DNA from: Capitulum mitella
Taxonomy: Eukaryota; Arthropoda; Thecostraca; Pollicipedomorpha; Pollicipedidae
Assembly: GCA_030062745.1 (NCBI GenBank)
Contig: CP099843.1
Coordinates: forward strand, 18,890,997 to 18,954,996
Direction of reading: 5' to 3'
DNA length: 64,000 bases
Under the pieces are notes generated by a model. That model worked only from the letters and a program-made list of their open reading frames with translations. It was not told the origin of the DNA and did not search any database. Below are positions 24,544-36,164 of the stretch, in pieces. Position 1 is the stretch's first letter. The number at the start of each line of letters is the position of its first letter. A program made the position numbers and the translations under genes.

Positions 24544-25640
24544 TCAGGAGTCGCTGGCCGATGGGTGATCTGGTCTGAGGTGTCGGGGAGACAGAGGACT
24601 GACCTGCGGCCCGGTCTGCGGCATCAGGAACCTTTCCTTGAGACTCGTGCGGTGCAGACTGAGTAGCGCCCACCAGCACAGCCGGTCGAGCTCTCTCGGA
24701 TCGTCATCGTTCCCAGAGAGCTGCGGCGGCGGGGCCTGCGACCAGCACAGCCGGTCGAGCTCCCCTGGATCGTCATCGTCGCCGCTGTGCTGCGGCTGCG
24801 GTGAGGTCTGCGTCGCGGACGTCGCCGTCCGGCCATGCAGGGCTCGGCGCCGCTCGCCTCGGCTGGGCTCGTCGACGCCACCGAGGCGGGGCACGAGCGT
24901 CACCCGCTTCACGTCGGCCGCCGGCGGCCGTTCGAGCGCCTGGAAGGTGGCGCTGCGACGCGGCAGCCGCGGCGCCCGGCCCGCCGTTCGAGTCGGCGGC
25001 AGCGTGCCGCACGAGGCGCGCCAGCCGGCCGGCGGGCATCGCGTGCGGCCGGCGGCGGTCGCCGCCTCCGGCCGAAACACGTCGACTGGACTGGCTGCGC
25101 GGGCTCCCGCTCCTGCAGCTTCTGACGGGTCGGAGCCGGGATTCAGAACAGTCCCCGCGGAGTCACCGTACACGGTACCGGCGGTACACCGCCGGAACGG
25201 ACTCGAACGTAAGCTACTGGGCTTCCCCGCAGACGCCGGGCTCCGCCCGGCTTCTCCATCAACTCCGGCCCGACTGTTCTTTTCTGTATCGGCTGGCGGC
25301 TGACCTGACACGACCCCAGGCCCGCTGGCGACGCCCTGCCTCTCAGCAGCGTCGGCCGGCGCCGAGTCGCCTCGCCCGGCGTCGTCCGTGACGGGCAGGC
25401 TGCGCTCCCAGCCGGGGCGGCCGGGCGGCTCGGCGCCACTGTCCGGCGGCAGGGACGCGCTCCGGGCGTGCGTCGGGCGCCGGCGCGGCCCGCCCGCCCC
25501 TTGGCTGTAGCTGCGCCGCGGCAACGTCACGCGAAGTCGCGTCACGCCCGTGTCCTCGGAGATGACGGCTCCGGCCGGGCCGTGTCCGGCGGCGGAAGGC
25601 CGAGCAGGCCTCCGGCTCAGTCCTAGCGGCGTCCGCCGGG
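24544..25640 (-). CDS. Candidate exon, Pro/Arg-rich minus-strand frame
   Basis: An uninterrupted minus-strand frame ends in a stop at its low-coordinate end and continues upstream past 25545 without an ATG, so it would be an internal or terminal exon. It is rich in Pro, Ala, Arg and Ser. Near the C-terminus a 23-residue unit is repeated (DDDPGELDRLCW then DDDPRELDRLCW, 69 bases apart on the DNA), followed by a Leu- and Ser-rich tail. No known domain is visible. GC-rich DNA keeps opposite frames open too (a plus frame covers 24638-25303), so this may be non-coding. In its favour, the acidic/tryptophan repeat is kept in frame. Confidence 0.3.
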
Positions 25641-26605
25641 CAGGTCGCCGCCTCCTGGCGCTGTCCGCACTCGGACACCGGAGTCCAGACGGAACGATGT
25701 GACGTCATCTGGCGCTGTCCGTACTCGGACTCCGGCGTCCGATCGGCAAGGCGTGACGTCACCTGACGCTTTCCACACTCGCATGCTGGCGTCCGGCCGT
25801 AACGATGTGACATCATCTGACGCTGTCCGCACTCGAACGCCGGCGTCCAGCCGGGACGGTGTGACGTCATCTGATACTGGTCTGCGCGGGATCTTTTACC
25901 CGACAAAGGAGACTCAACAAGACACGGTGTGGAGGAGCTGGTGGTTTCCGCTAGTCGTGCTGACATCGATGGTGCTTCGGGTCGGAGCGCAATTATTTCT
26001 CCTTTAAAACAACGGCTTGGTGAGGCCCATGTTTTCCGTGGTTTATGCTCACGTGATCCGCTTTCTCCCTCGAACGGCATGCTGGGGATGTCACGACACG
26101 GCCGCCGCCCTGCTGGAGGTCGCTCCGCACCGTCCATTACCTGTCGCTCACTAACGACTACAGCGCCGAGCCGCGGGCGGCCGGCCTCCTCCGTGCCTCC
26201 GCGCTGAGTGCGCTCCACCGCCGCCGGCCTGTCGCCCCGGCCGCTGTCGCTGTCCGTCCTTTGGCCGGGCTGACTGGCGCCAGGTGCCGCGGTCCGCACC
26301 GTCGTCGGCGCCGCGGCGGACGCCTGGGCCGCCGGCTCCAGGACGTCGACTCGGCGGGGCGGTCGCGGCGCGCTGTCCCAGTCGGAGCCGTCTGACGAGT
26401 CGTGGTCCACGCACGCCACGCAGCAGGCGGCCGGCCGGCGCGCGCAGAGTCGCATCTCGAGCGTCGACAACGTCCGCCGGCCCGCCAGCCGAGGTCTGGC
26501 CACGTCACGGGGCCAGCCCGAGTCTGTCGGATAGACGCCGTCCCCGGGCGTCCCGGAGCTGGGGCCGCACCGGCCGTTAGTGTACAGCGCGAGCCACTTG
26601 AGCAT
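25343..26605 (-). CDS. Candidate long exon with 18-residue repeats
   Basis: A 421-codon minus-strand frame from an ATG at 26605 (MLKWLALYTNGRCG...) is open to 25343; the frame also extends upstream of that ATG. It is low in complexity (Pro, Ala, Arg, Ser, Gly). Near 25640-25880 it carries four to five copies of an 18-residue unit of the type CGQRQMTSHRPGWTPAFE, encoded by an exact 54-base tandem repeat. It overlaps the previous candidate in another frame. No family is recognised. It may be part of a fast-evolving disordered protein, or an open frame by composition; on its own I cannot tell. Confidence 0.35.
   Translation of the reverse strand: MLKWLALYTNGRCGPSSGTPGDGVYPTDSGWPRDVARPRLAGRRTLSTLEMRLCARRPAACCVACVDHDSSDGSDWDSAPRPPRRVDVLEPAAQASAAAPTTVRTAAPGASQPGQRTDSDSGRGDRPAAVERTQRGGTEEAGRPRLGAVVVSERQVMDGAERPPAGRRPCRDIPSMPFEGESGSREHKPRKTWASPSRCFKGEIIALRPEAPSMSARLAETTSSSTPCLVESPLSGKRSRADQYQMTSHRPGWTPAFECGQRQMMSHRYGRTPACECGKRQVTSRLADRTPESEYGQRQMTSHRSVWTPVSECGQRQEAATCPADAARTEPEACSAFRRRTRPGRSRHLRGHGRDATSRDVAAAQLQPRGGRAAPAPDARPERVPAAGQWRRAARPPRLGAQPARHGRRRARRLGAGRRC
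25670..25880. repeat. 54-bp tandem repeat with CRE palindromes
   Basis: GTGACGTCAT or a close variant starts at 25699, 25753, 25807 and 25861, an exact 54-base period. Three of the four contain the full TGACGTCA palindrome (cAMP-response-element consensus); the third has TGACATCA. Confidence 0.75.
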
Positions 26606-26879
26606 GGCCACTCGACGTCGGGAGGAGCCGGGGCCGGAGCCGGGGCGAGGGTCGAGACCCAGGTCAGGCGCTAATGTCGGCGCTCGTGCCGTCCGCGTGC
26701 CCACTCGCCGCGCTCAGCTGGCATCGGCCGCTCGTCCCTCGCCGCCGGCGGCAGTTAGCGAGCACGACTGCACGACTGCACGCGGCGACTCCTTTCACCG
26801 CGGAACACGACGGAGTCTGCCCAGAGGAGACTCCCACACCAGCGGACCTGGTCAGGCCCAGCGAGCACGGCCGCCGGCC

Positions 26880-27275
26880 CCGCTCCTGCGTTCACTGTCG
26901 GCCGACGGTGGACCCCCTCCTGCCTTCACTGCTGGCCGACACTGGACCCGCTCCTGCCTTCACTGTCGGCCGACACTGGACCCGCTTCTGCCTTCACTGT
27001 CGGCCGACACTGGACCAGCTTCTGCCTTCACTGCTGACCGACACTGAACCAGTTCCTGCCTTCACAGCTGGCCAGCAGTGGACCCGGTCCTGCCTTCACT
27101 GCTGGCCGACACTGGACCAGCTCCTGCCTTCACTGCTGGCCAGCAGTGGCCCGGTCCTGCCTTCACTGCTGGCCAGCAGTGGACCCGGTCCTGCCTTCAC
27201 TGCTGGCCGGCAGTGGCCCGGTCCTGCCTTCACTGCTGACCGGCAGTGGCCCGGTCCTAGCTTCACTGCTGGCCC
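26880..27275 (+). repeat. 34-bp minisatellite
   Basis: TGCCTTCACT recurs at 26921, 26955, 26989 and onward at a spacing of about 34 bases, about eleven units in all, with variants GTCGGCCGACACTGGACCCGC and GCTGGCCAGCAGTGG. Because 34 is not a multiple of three, a single frame cycles through three different peptide versions, and all three frames stay open. This marks the overlying open frames (26580-27397) as repeat by-products. Confidence 0.8.
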
Positions 27276-27758
27276 TCGGCCGGCGGATCACGGTGCTGGG
27301 ACAACGACTGTATCCGCTGCAGGGCGTGTACCTCTCGGCTGGTGGGGTTGAGCTGGCTTCAATGTCTGGCAAAGGCCCGGCCACGCCCTGTGAATAGAAC
27401 GAATAAATCGACTTACATCCCTGCAGTTGGGAGCGCTGGGGCGTTGGGGTATCGGGACAAGAACAGCAGTTTTCACAGAAACACCAAAGACTTCGTTGTA
27501 CCGGTAGATCCTTGGTTCATCAGCGTACCACCGCCCTTCCCGCTGACTCGGGGTTTGAATGTGAAGCACCCCTGGCCGTTCCGGGGTTTCCCGAGGACAA
27601 AATTTTGTATAGGAGTATTGTTTTTTGTCTTCCTGTCTTAGCCGAGAGCACCACGACTTGTATTATTCTCTTTGGTTTGCAACTTTGATTTCTCTGGGAG
27701 ATAACGTAAGGTGACCTGTGTCATGGTGGATTTGGGAGGGATCATTACTGACCACCTG

Positions 27759-28006
27759 CAGGGGTGTCGATTTGTATTTCTTTGATGTTGTATTTCTTTC
27801 GTTGATATCGTATTTCTTTCGAGGGCGTCCTGGCCCATCCAATGCTGATTTGGGCCCCTCCAATGTTAGTTTGGGCCCCTCCAATATTTTCCGTCAGTTT
27901 TTAAGGGGATTGGGCGAAAACAATGAAAGAAACGTCCGCAATAGATAAAAGATAGGCAGAAAGCATAGAACGAGGTATGAAGTGATGCATCTATCCATCA
28001 TTCTAT

Positions 28007-28059
<53 letters not shown>

Positions 28060-28226
28060 ATGTACATGGGATATATGCAATTTTTATGTGAAAAATAGTA
28101 TAAAAAAATTCAAAATTTCCAATGATCAAAATAAAGTGGGCTAAATCCATTGAAAAACCCACATTTGGGGGAAGGTTAAGTTGTCGGCTCGGCCCACCCA
28201 GTCATCTACAGAAACTGACGCCCCTG
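27759..28226. mobile_element. CAGGGG-type hAT-like non-autonomous element, copy A
   Basis: It starts CAGGGGTGTCGATTTGTA and ends with the inverted form (reverse complement CAGGGGCGTCAGTTTC). The flanks are near-identical 8-base direct repeats, ACCACCTG (27751-27758) and GCCACCTG (28227-28234), differing at one base. The 8-bp duplication and CAGGGG termini point to the hAT superfamily. The interior is non-coding and contains a (TA)n tract at 28009-28056. Confidence 0.8.
28009..28056. repeat. (TA)n microsatellite
   Basis: About 24 TA units lie inside the CAGGGG hAT-like element, copy A. Confidence 0.95.
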
Positions 28227-28239
28227 GCCACCTGATAAT

Positions 28240-28965
28240 AGGCGGTTGGTAGAAAAAACCGCTCCCCGGGTCCTGATTTCGGTGTCTAATGGAGGTAGAG
28301 AAATGAAAACGACATGGAACGCAAACTCATCAGAGTCTGAAAAATAAGCATATTTTTAATACCCTGACTTGCATTTCGAAGCGGTTTCAGATGGCAACAG
28401 CGTTGCGTCACGTCTTTCCCAAACTGTTTAGGAAAACAGAAACTTTTGAGAACGTGTTACGTTCACCAAACACTCCGGAAAGGTTATGTCATATACTTCC
28501 ATGGTTAAAAAGCTATTTTCTAGGTTTCACGTCATATCAAGTCATGTCGGCACCCCGGGGAAAAGCGCAACGATTTATGCGGATATTGTGGGCAACAAAG
28601 CCGCACTGGGCGACGGTTTTTGGGTTATTATCATTCCTGCTGCGGCAATCATTGCAATTTATAGCAACAAACACCCTACTGCAGTAACCTAATGCCATAT
28701 CACACTACTTAAGGCCAGATCGTGCGTCTTGCATATTCCGCGATTGAGACCGTTTGAGCTAAGCAGTGTGTCATGACAATGAAACCAAAGCCATTTGATC
28801 AGAAAAAAACATCTTGAGCGATAAAGAAGTGGTAACGCCGGGCTGGGTCGATCAGGTCAGGGCAGGCAGAAGTGCACATACAACATCGCAGTCTGGGACC
28901 TAAAATTACGCAAACCTACGGCTACTCACGGGGAAGAGTGCTCCACCGGAGACTTTGTCCCTTCT
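28240..28965. other. No gene recognised
   Basis: A 98-residue plus-strand frame at 28391-28687 has no motif or splice support. Nothing else stands out. Confidence 0.4.
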
Positions 28966-28969
28966 CTGA

Positions 28970-31126
28970 GGGTCTCATTACCTCAAACATGTACCCATAA
29001 ACGAACATATTTTTTGCCAAACTTAGTGCTAATTCGTCAATTTTTGTCTCTGTCTAAAGCGGGCAATTACGATACCGAATGGATGCGGCGACATATTGAG
29101 GGCATAGCGCCGGAACGCGCTGGGCAATCAACACTCAGAATAGTGTAAGTTAGTCCAAAAACTTGCTGTCTGTCTCGCACAGCCACCTTGAGTCGCAGGT
29201 GTTCACGAAAAGGGCCAAAAGAGTAACAGCAGAATGCCATTTTTGGCGATAATTGTAAACATTGGGCTGGGGGAAGCGGGAACCACCATATTTACCCAAG
29301 GTGTGGGGTTGCAGTGCACCTTATGCTTGTTCTTGGCGACGGCCGTGGTGACCGGAGGCTGATAATGCGGCCAGCCTATGATCACACTGGGGCCAGGCCG
29401 TGAGAAAATGCCTGCAGGCTCTGGCACAGCAGTCTGGCAAGTGCCCGCGGGTTTCCTTTCCCTCACTGGCATGATGCAACATACCGACCACCGTAAATGC
29501 GAGCAGTCGGGAACCATTCCGTGGGTGGCCTCTATTGACCTTGGCCCATTCAGGCTGTCCGGTGGCGCCGATTTGCCGAGTTTCCACGGACGACATAGCC
29601 ATGCTGGGATGAGAAGAGTCTCGGCCGGCCGTGATAGACATATAAGACCACCGTATGCCTCGAACGTAAGGCGATTAAAGTTCGGGCATATATGCCGGCA
29701 TACGGGTACTACCTTTAAACAGCATCTTTAAAACCCTGAGGGTAACCGTCCTGCAGCGTGGCCCCAGTCGAGTCCGACGGCGGGCGTGGTTGTGGGGTAT
29801 ATCACATGATCTGGTGACGGCGGCATACATCACAGGCGCTGAACCGAGCGCCCAGGCTGCCTTCAGCGAGACACGTGCGGCTCCAGATGGAGGACGTTTT
29901 GTTGAGCGGCCGAGTGCAGCACAGCGTGCCTGCGGTGGCGGCCACGGTGTTCCGTGATTTATAGCCGGCAACTGGTGGTGCCGGGCAGTCTGTGGCCGCC
30001 CAGGCCGCCGCCAGAGGAGCCAGTGACGTCAGTCACGCCCTGTCAGTACCCTCACCTGATACGACCACTGGCGAATCCAGGGGGCAATCCAGGGTCATGC
30101 CCCCTTTCGTTAGAAAACGGGGCCAACATGTCTCTTGCCCCCCTTTTCGGATGTAAAAGTGTAAATACTTAGTTTCTGAAGCATTGTTTTTAATGCAAGT
30201 TAATTTTCGAGGACGGCAAAAAAGTATCCGAAATCCCAGAGGAATCAACATTCGGGGATAACTTAGGTTACATGGACAGGAATCTGGCCCCCTTAGCACA
30301 TGGTCTGGATCGTCCCTTGGATACCGCTGCACGGACATCGTTGACCATACATGGCGAGTGGAGGACACAAATACGTTTATTTGGGATCGGTCCACTATCT
30401 ATTATTGGTTTCCTAAATATCGAAACCTTCAATTCAATAGGAATTCATTACTTATCCGATCAACCCCTCTCGACTGGCGGTCGGCACCATGCTCGCCCGA
30501 CGGGGAATTGTTGGCAACATCCCCCCTCTCATTTACAAACGGTTGGTCATACAGCGAGAATAAGCACACCGTTGGAAAGCTCGTGGCAAGAGAGCTCGAC
30601 ACGAGGGTCATTTATGCACTTTTGAAAAACGTTTAAGCCATTTGAGCTCTACGTCGTCTTATATCAGATTACATGGATCCGAGAAACCTCTTGTTCTCAA
30701 GAACTGTGATGAATGAGACTCATTAAAAACACCACTGCATAAATAAAAGTCCGTAGGTGCCGCTGAGCGTAAAACGTAGACTTAAGAATGTTGCTTCATT
30801 TGTTGCTGAGTAAAGCCATCAATGATAAAAAATGAGTACAATTATTGTCAAAAAATGGCATCTGACGTTACTCTTTTGGCCCTTTTCGTGAACACCTGCG
30901 ACTCAAAGTGGCTGTGCGAGACAGACAGCAAGTTTTTGGACTAATTTACGCTATTCTGAGTGTTGATTCCACAGCGCGTTCCGGCGTTATGCCCGCAATA
31001 TGCCGCCGCATCCATTCGATAATGTAATTGTCCGCTTTAGACAAAGACAAAATTTGGTGAACTAGCACTAAGTTTGGCAAAAAAATATGTTTGTTTATGG
31101 ATACATGTTTGAGGTAATGAGACCCT
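28970..31126. mobile_element. Element or foldback with ~290-bp inverted repeats
   Basis: The arm 28970-29260 begins GGGTCTCATTACCTC and is matched in inverted orientation by 30837-31126, which ends GAGGTAATGAGACCC. The arms share long phrases such as CACGAAAAGGGCCAAAAGAGTAAC and are about 1.58 kb apart. No target duplication is seen at the outer ends. The interior is partly GC-rich (29.3-30.1 kb) and partly the dispersed repeat also present at 17.1-17.5 kb, with no recognisable transposase. Confidence 0.55.
30540..30800 (+). repeat. Dispersed repeat family, copy B
   Basis: It shares AATAAGCACACCGTTGGAAAG, GAGAGCTCGACA, GAGAAAC and AAAAGTCCGTAGGTGCCG with copy A at 17085-17510. A further piece at 31128-31245 continues the homology beyond the inverted-repeat arm. 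Confidence 0.5.
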
Positions 31127-31249
31127 AAAAAAAGTCCGCAGATACCGCTATACGTCTAATTTTTCTGCATTTCCACGGAAACGCCGAATTAAAAGACACC
31201 CCGATTTTCTACGCCACAGCGCTGCGGGCGCCGGCTTTAATCCATTTTT

Positions 31250-32450
31250 TAGTTCAATGCTACTCACGCCATAAGGTCAAAGTCCCCGTGCAGGCAGGAA
31301 ATGTTACGTAACTTTCCGTATTTCCCAGTTCTTACGCCCTGCCATTTCCAGCAAAAGGGATACATTTTCAAACATAATATCTATCCATCCGCCAGTGGTA
31401 AGAATAAGCAATGAAGGCATATTTACGGAAGGTTTCTGAAACGGCATGAAAGAGTTGCCCCGGATAAAACTGAGACCATAATCCTCCTTGGATCCTCAGA
31501 AAGGAGGGGCGGGGGGGGGGGCGGGGCGAGGGGACAGGACTACAAAAGATATTTGCCCTCCGAACCAAAGAGGTATGAGGCAGGCGTGTATCTGTTTCAC
31601 CTGAAGTGAATCGATTCAGGCTGGTATTTCCAGAGCAGGCAATTGATTGCGATTCAGATTCCGTGCGTTTTTTTTTTTAAGTAAGATGATTCCGTTCCGG
31701 TCCAGAGTCATTAGCGAATCGACTCAATTCTGGTTTTGTTTAGAACCACATGGACGCCCATATATATATATATATATATATATTGTTGAGTGCTGAAACG
31801 CAAATAACACAATACGTTCCAGATTCAAGAGACGTAAAAATGTAACTTCTTTAATTTGTCACGGTCCTCCGTGAACTTTTTGGTGAATCGATTCATGGTT
31901 GATTTTTCGGACAGGTATGTGATTCAATAATGATCCTGATTTCTGCGGGTTTTAACTGAATTGATTCGGATTTTGATTCACGACAAAAAACAAACTCCTG
32001 AATCGATTCACTGTTGAATATATCCACATATATTCTGCACCCGCCTGTGGCAGGATCCATGCATTTTATCCAGAATATTTTTTATCTGAATGCAAGCGCA
32101 GATTAACCATTTGAAAAAAAAACAGGGAAGCACTCTTGTCAACAAACTCCTCATTCGTCACATATCTGACTTGACAAAAAAAGGAAAAAAGAAAAGCAAA
32201 AAAGACGAGAACGAGTGAGCAGTCCCTCGTTTCTACAGTCACAATATAGTGCAGTTTCAGTGCAACCACCTATGCTGCTAATTTAACGCTTTTTTGCCCG
32301 TGCTTCGAAACTGTCGGATCAGGACATTTGGGCTTTCAAGCGTGGTTCATGGATTTTGAACTCATCAGTCAAAAGGATGCAGCGACGTGAATTAGACACC
32401 ATATCACACCAAGCCCCTCTCGGCGGATACACTCACTTAGTTGGCTGGTG
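31250..32450. other. No gene; AT-rich with GAATCGATTCA motifs
   Basis: Between 31600 and 32010 the motif GAATCGATTCA or a close variant (GAATCGATTC, AATCGACTCAA, AATTGATTCGG) recurs about nine times. A (TA)n tract lies at 31760-31783. No coding frame is supported. Confidence 0.45.
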
Positions 32451-32462
32451 TCTGCGGCCAGC

Positions 32463-32706
32463 CGTCTCCGTCCGTCCCTCAGCTGATCACTCGTCTCCGT
32501 CCGTCTCTCAGCTGATCACTCGTCTCCGTCCTTCTCGCAGCTGATCACTCGTCTCCGTCCGTCCCTCAGCTGATCACTCGTCTCCGTCCGTCTCTCAGCT
32601 GATCACTCGTCTCCGTCCGTCCCTCAGCTGATCACTCGTCTCCGTCCGTCTCGCAGCTGATCACTCGTCTCCGTCCGTCTCTCAACTGATCACTCGTCTC
32701 CGTCCG
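32463..32706 (+). repeat. 29-bp minisatellite
   Basis: The unit CGTCTCCGTCCGTCCCTCAG + CTGATCACT is repeated about eight times with only a few substitutions (TCTCTC, TCTCGC, CTTCTC variants). The low divergence indicates recent expansion or homogenisation. Confidence 0.9.
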
Positions 32707-32890
32707 CCACCGGAGCCGGCAGCGTGCCCGGCGTCCGATCAGCCACTGCAGTCGCGCGCTGCCAGGCCGACTCGACGCTCGGACTCGAAAGGGCGCTGCT
32801 CGGCCGGTGCGCGCGCCCGTGGCCTCGTCCCCGTCCCCACAGATTTCCCGCCTCCAAGCTCGCGCCGCACCAGAACGCGGCCAGCTGACA
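32707..32890. other. Short GC-rich CpG-dense segment
   Basis: CpG density rises sharply right after the minisatellite and drops again by 32900. It could be a small regulatory island; no motif decides this. Confidence 0.3.
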
Positions 32891-33427
32891 CGTGCTGACA
32901 CCATTATGACCGTTTCTATTTCATTGTTTCAGTCAGCTCTTTTGTGGTGGAGTAGTACACTTCAACACATCAGCGATTTTGTCGACCAGCGATGGACTAG
33001 TTTTTGCAGCTCGGTAAAGAGTGCGCAAATGACACTGATCAAGAAGATGATTGGAGGAAACGTGCCGTCGTATCACACAACTCGCTTGCACCGTATCAAT
33101 TGGATTTGTGGGCCGTTTCATTCTAACACTCGACGAAAACTCAAATGCACACAGCTTGTGAAGGATTCCATTAAATACGCGCTCTTAAGGTTTTGCCGAC
33201 AAGCGAACGAAAAGCAAATGTAACAGACCTGAAAGTTGAAAGTAGTACTTGGTTGATGACCGTTATGCATAACTTTTGTGATGCAGTTTTGCGAACGGTC
33301 ATTTTGGCTCGTGCACCCACATCCGAAAAAATTCTTGCGTAAAATCGAACATAAACCAAGGGATTTTCCATAACAACTAGTACTTCGAAATTCAGTGCTG
33401 TAGTAATATTCTGGAAGAGGGTCTGGA

Positions 33428-34092
33428 ATCACTGATCACGTAGTGTGCCATACGTCACACTAGCGGCCGGGCTTACACGAGGTGACCGGCACGATCCGTT
33501 GCCGGATGCGTAGACGCGCCCTGGAGGTAGACCATGGGGTCAGGAGCTTCCCTTAGGCCATCGATCGGAGTAATAGAAACATATGTTGTAACGTTATTTA
33601 TGAAACATATTTTAAACATATTCATTAAAAGCGACCGCTTCATAAATATCTGCGCGAAGGCACGTCCCAGATTCGATATGAGAGTGTACGTGTAGGGGAA
33701 GACTGGGCAACTGGTACGCTTGTTTGTCTGAATCTCTTGATTGTGGGCATTTTCAGGAAAGAAGTGCGGTCGTATTTCATAACATGTTAAGACATTCGAA
33801 TTACGTCCATCGTATCGCATGATGCTGGCAATCTACGTGTTAGCCTGCGCAGAACTCGGGAGGGCTCAAAGGATATTCCCTCTTTCAGTTTTTTTTCTGG
33901 CAGATTGTAGGAAAATTGGGGCCCATGAGTTGCCATGCATCGTTTTTTTGCCACACAATCGCTTTGCTCATATGCTGCATCCCCATGGTCTACCTCCAGG
34001 GCGCGTCTACGCACCTGGCAACAGATCGGGCCGGTCACTTCGTGTAAGTCCCGCAGCTAATGTGACGTATGGCACACTAGGTGATCAGTGAT
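33428..34092. mobile_element. Non-autonomous element with ~115-bp TIRs
   Basis: The left end ATCACTGATCACGTAGTGTG and the right end, reverse complement ATCACTGATCACCTAGTGTG, begin inverted repeats that run about 115 bases. They share GTGCCATACGTCACA, TTACACGA.GTGACCGG and CGTAGACGCGCCCTGGAGGTAGACC. The total is 665 bases with no coding frame. No convincing target duplication is seen. Confidence 0.7.
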
Positions 34093-34099
34093 CTTAGGT

Positions 34100-36160
34100 T
34101 TAGGTAAGCACTTTTTACCTTTGGCCCGATATTGACTAAACCTTTCCGAAAAATACGTGCTGGAGTTCTAGTTAATGATTACCCGCGAAATTCCATCAAC
34201 ACTGAGCAATCATTATGGAAATATGGTCAAAGCACTAGGGAGCACAGAGTTCGACACCTACAAGAAATGCATCAGACGGAGCATTTACGGAGACGGAGTT
34301 AAAGCATAATACGGACTATGCATTAACCCAAGGGCAAACAGAATGAGGATCCCTTTCGCGGTCATGAAAATTAGACGTGCAATGAGACCATCACTGACCA
34401 TGCATGAGATGATAGTTGCAATTCCGGTTAATTTAACACGCGCACTGGTTGGGACAAAAACTGCCCACCCCTATGTTAATCGCACTTAACTTTTGCAGTA
34501 ATAGTGCTGAAGAGCTGAACTGCCGTCTTCTTCTGGCGAATTCATAGCACATATTTTTCCGGTTGAAATTGCAGAATCGGTCGTTAACTTTTTCACACAG
34601 ACCGGCGAAACCTGTACACCTGTCGCGCGGCCGATCCATCGTCGGAGACGGACGGCAAGGGTGTCGGGTCATAGGACGGGCACTACTATGATGCCTGTGG
34701 GATACGGTATTCCAGACAGCCAGCTGTAAAATATTGTGAGGGGTTAGCCGATATAAGTTGACTATCTGGAGGCACAGACAGCCTAGGGCAGATGAATCAA
34801 GGTCAACCAAAAGCAGGCGATGAACAAAAACAGCCCAACTTTTCCCAGCTGATTTCTACAGTCGAGTCCAAGAAGACTTCGGAGTTAATTTACAAGATGA
34901 ACGCACTTTCCCGAAGCAGAAGTGATTTAGGTCGCGTCAGCTGAGATCAGCCGAGGTCAAGTGCTGATCAAGCTACATTTTGTGGAGGGGTTGTACGGGA
35001 TTTTGGTGGGGATTCTGGATGAATGATGAATGCACGCACCTCACAGCGTAGGCAAGCTAGGTCAGGCCAGCTGGGGGTATACAAGGTTAATCAGTGAAGG
35101 CGCAAAATTATTTTGCTCGAGATCTACTGAAAATTATTTTAGCCTGATTTTGTGAGGATCCATTTCGTTGACTTCGGCTAACCTCGGATGACCCCAGATG
35201 GCCTCAGTACATCACTTGACGTGCGGATATACGCAAAGGGTATCATATCCACTTACAGCGAGTTGCCCTCCAATTTGGGTGAAATGCAGCATTTTCAAAC
35301 ATTGGCATAGGTTGCCCTGACCTAGGTTAGCGTCACTGCGGTAAATCAGCTCATAAAATGGAATAAGGCTCCAAACAAACTGGTTGCGATCGGGCTAGGA
35401 GGCCCGGAGAACGGAAAGGGCACTTATTCCATTCCACTCCACTCCATTCCACTTACTCCATGTTTGACCTCGTTTCACCTTGATAGACTTGACCTAGGTC
35501 ATTGAGATTCCGGGGGTTGTAAGGTCACTAAGCAGGTTTTCTTCCCATTACATTTTGTTTGAATCGGCTGACAAGATCAGGAGATAGAAAGGGGAAAATA
35601 TACCTCCCTAACCAGCGCGCTGATTTCTCAGAAGGCCACCGGTTCGCGTGCCAAATAAAAACTTGATACTGATCGGATCGGATTTGATTTGATACCAGCT
35701 CATCGGAGCTCATCCGGGACTGAACAGACTCCTTATTGTTGAAGGTGTGTAAAACACTGAAATATTTATGCAATCCGATTTCTGATTTTATTGGCAGCAT
35801 AATAATACTGTACAATTTGCTACGACTGGGCAAACGCCGTAGATGAGTGAATAAGTTTAGGGGATCAACACTGGGAAAAAGTGGCTCACGCGCAGGATGA
35901 GGGACCTAAATCTGACCTTTATGGAACATTTGTCCTTTTCTTCGAAAACCTAAGGCCATACGAGAAAAAACTATTTGTAGTTTCACGACTTGTCTGAAAC
36001 ATGGAACATTTCCTATGTCATATTGCAATGGTTGTTTCAAAAAAGAGTGTGACAGATGGCAGTTTTCTGTGTCGCATGTTTTTGATTCTATGCTACGTAC
36101 ACCGGGGTCTAGCGTTCCGGCAGCCCCAGACCATGCGAGGTCCCCTGATGATCCGGCCTG
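34100..36160. other. No gene recognised
   Basis: There are only short unsupported frames. The part 34920-35220 has the GGTCA/TGACC half-site-rich texture common in this window. Confidence 0.4.
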
Positions 36161-36164
36161 GGGC

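Noticed and set aside
26580-27397. Plus-strand frames of up to 225 codons
   Set aside because: The 34-bp minisatellite keeps every plus frame open, and the peptides are repeat by-products.
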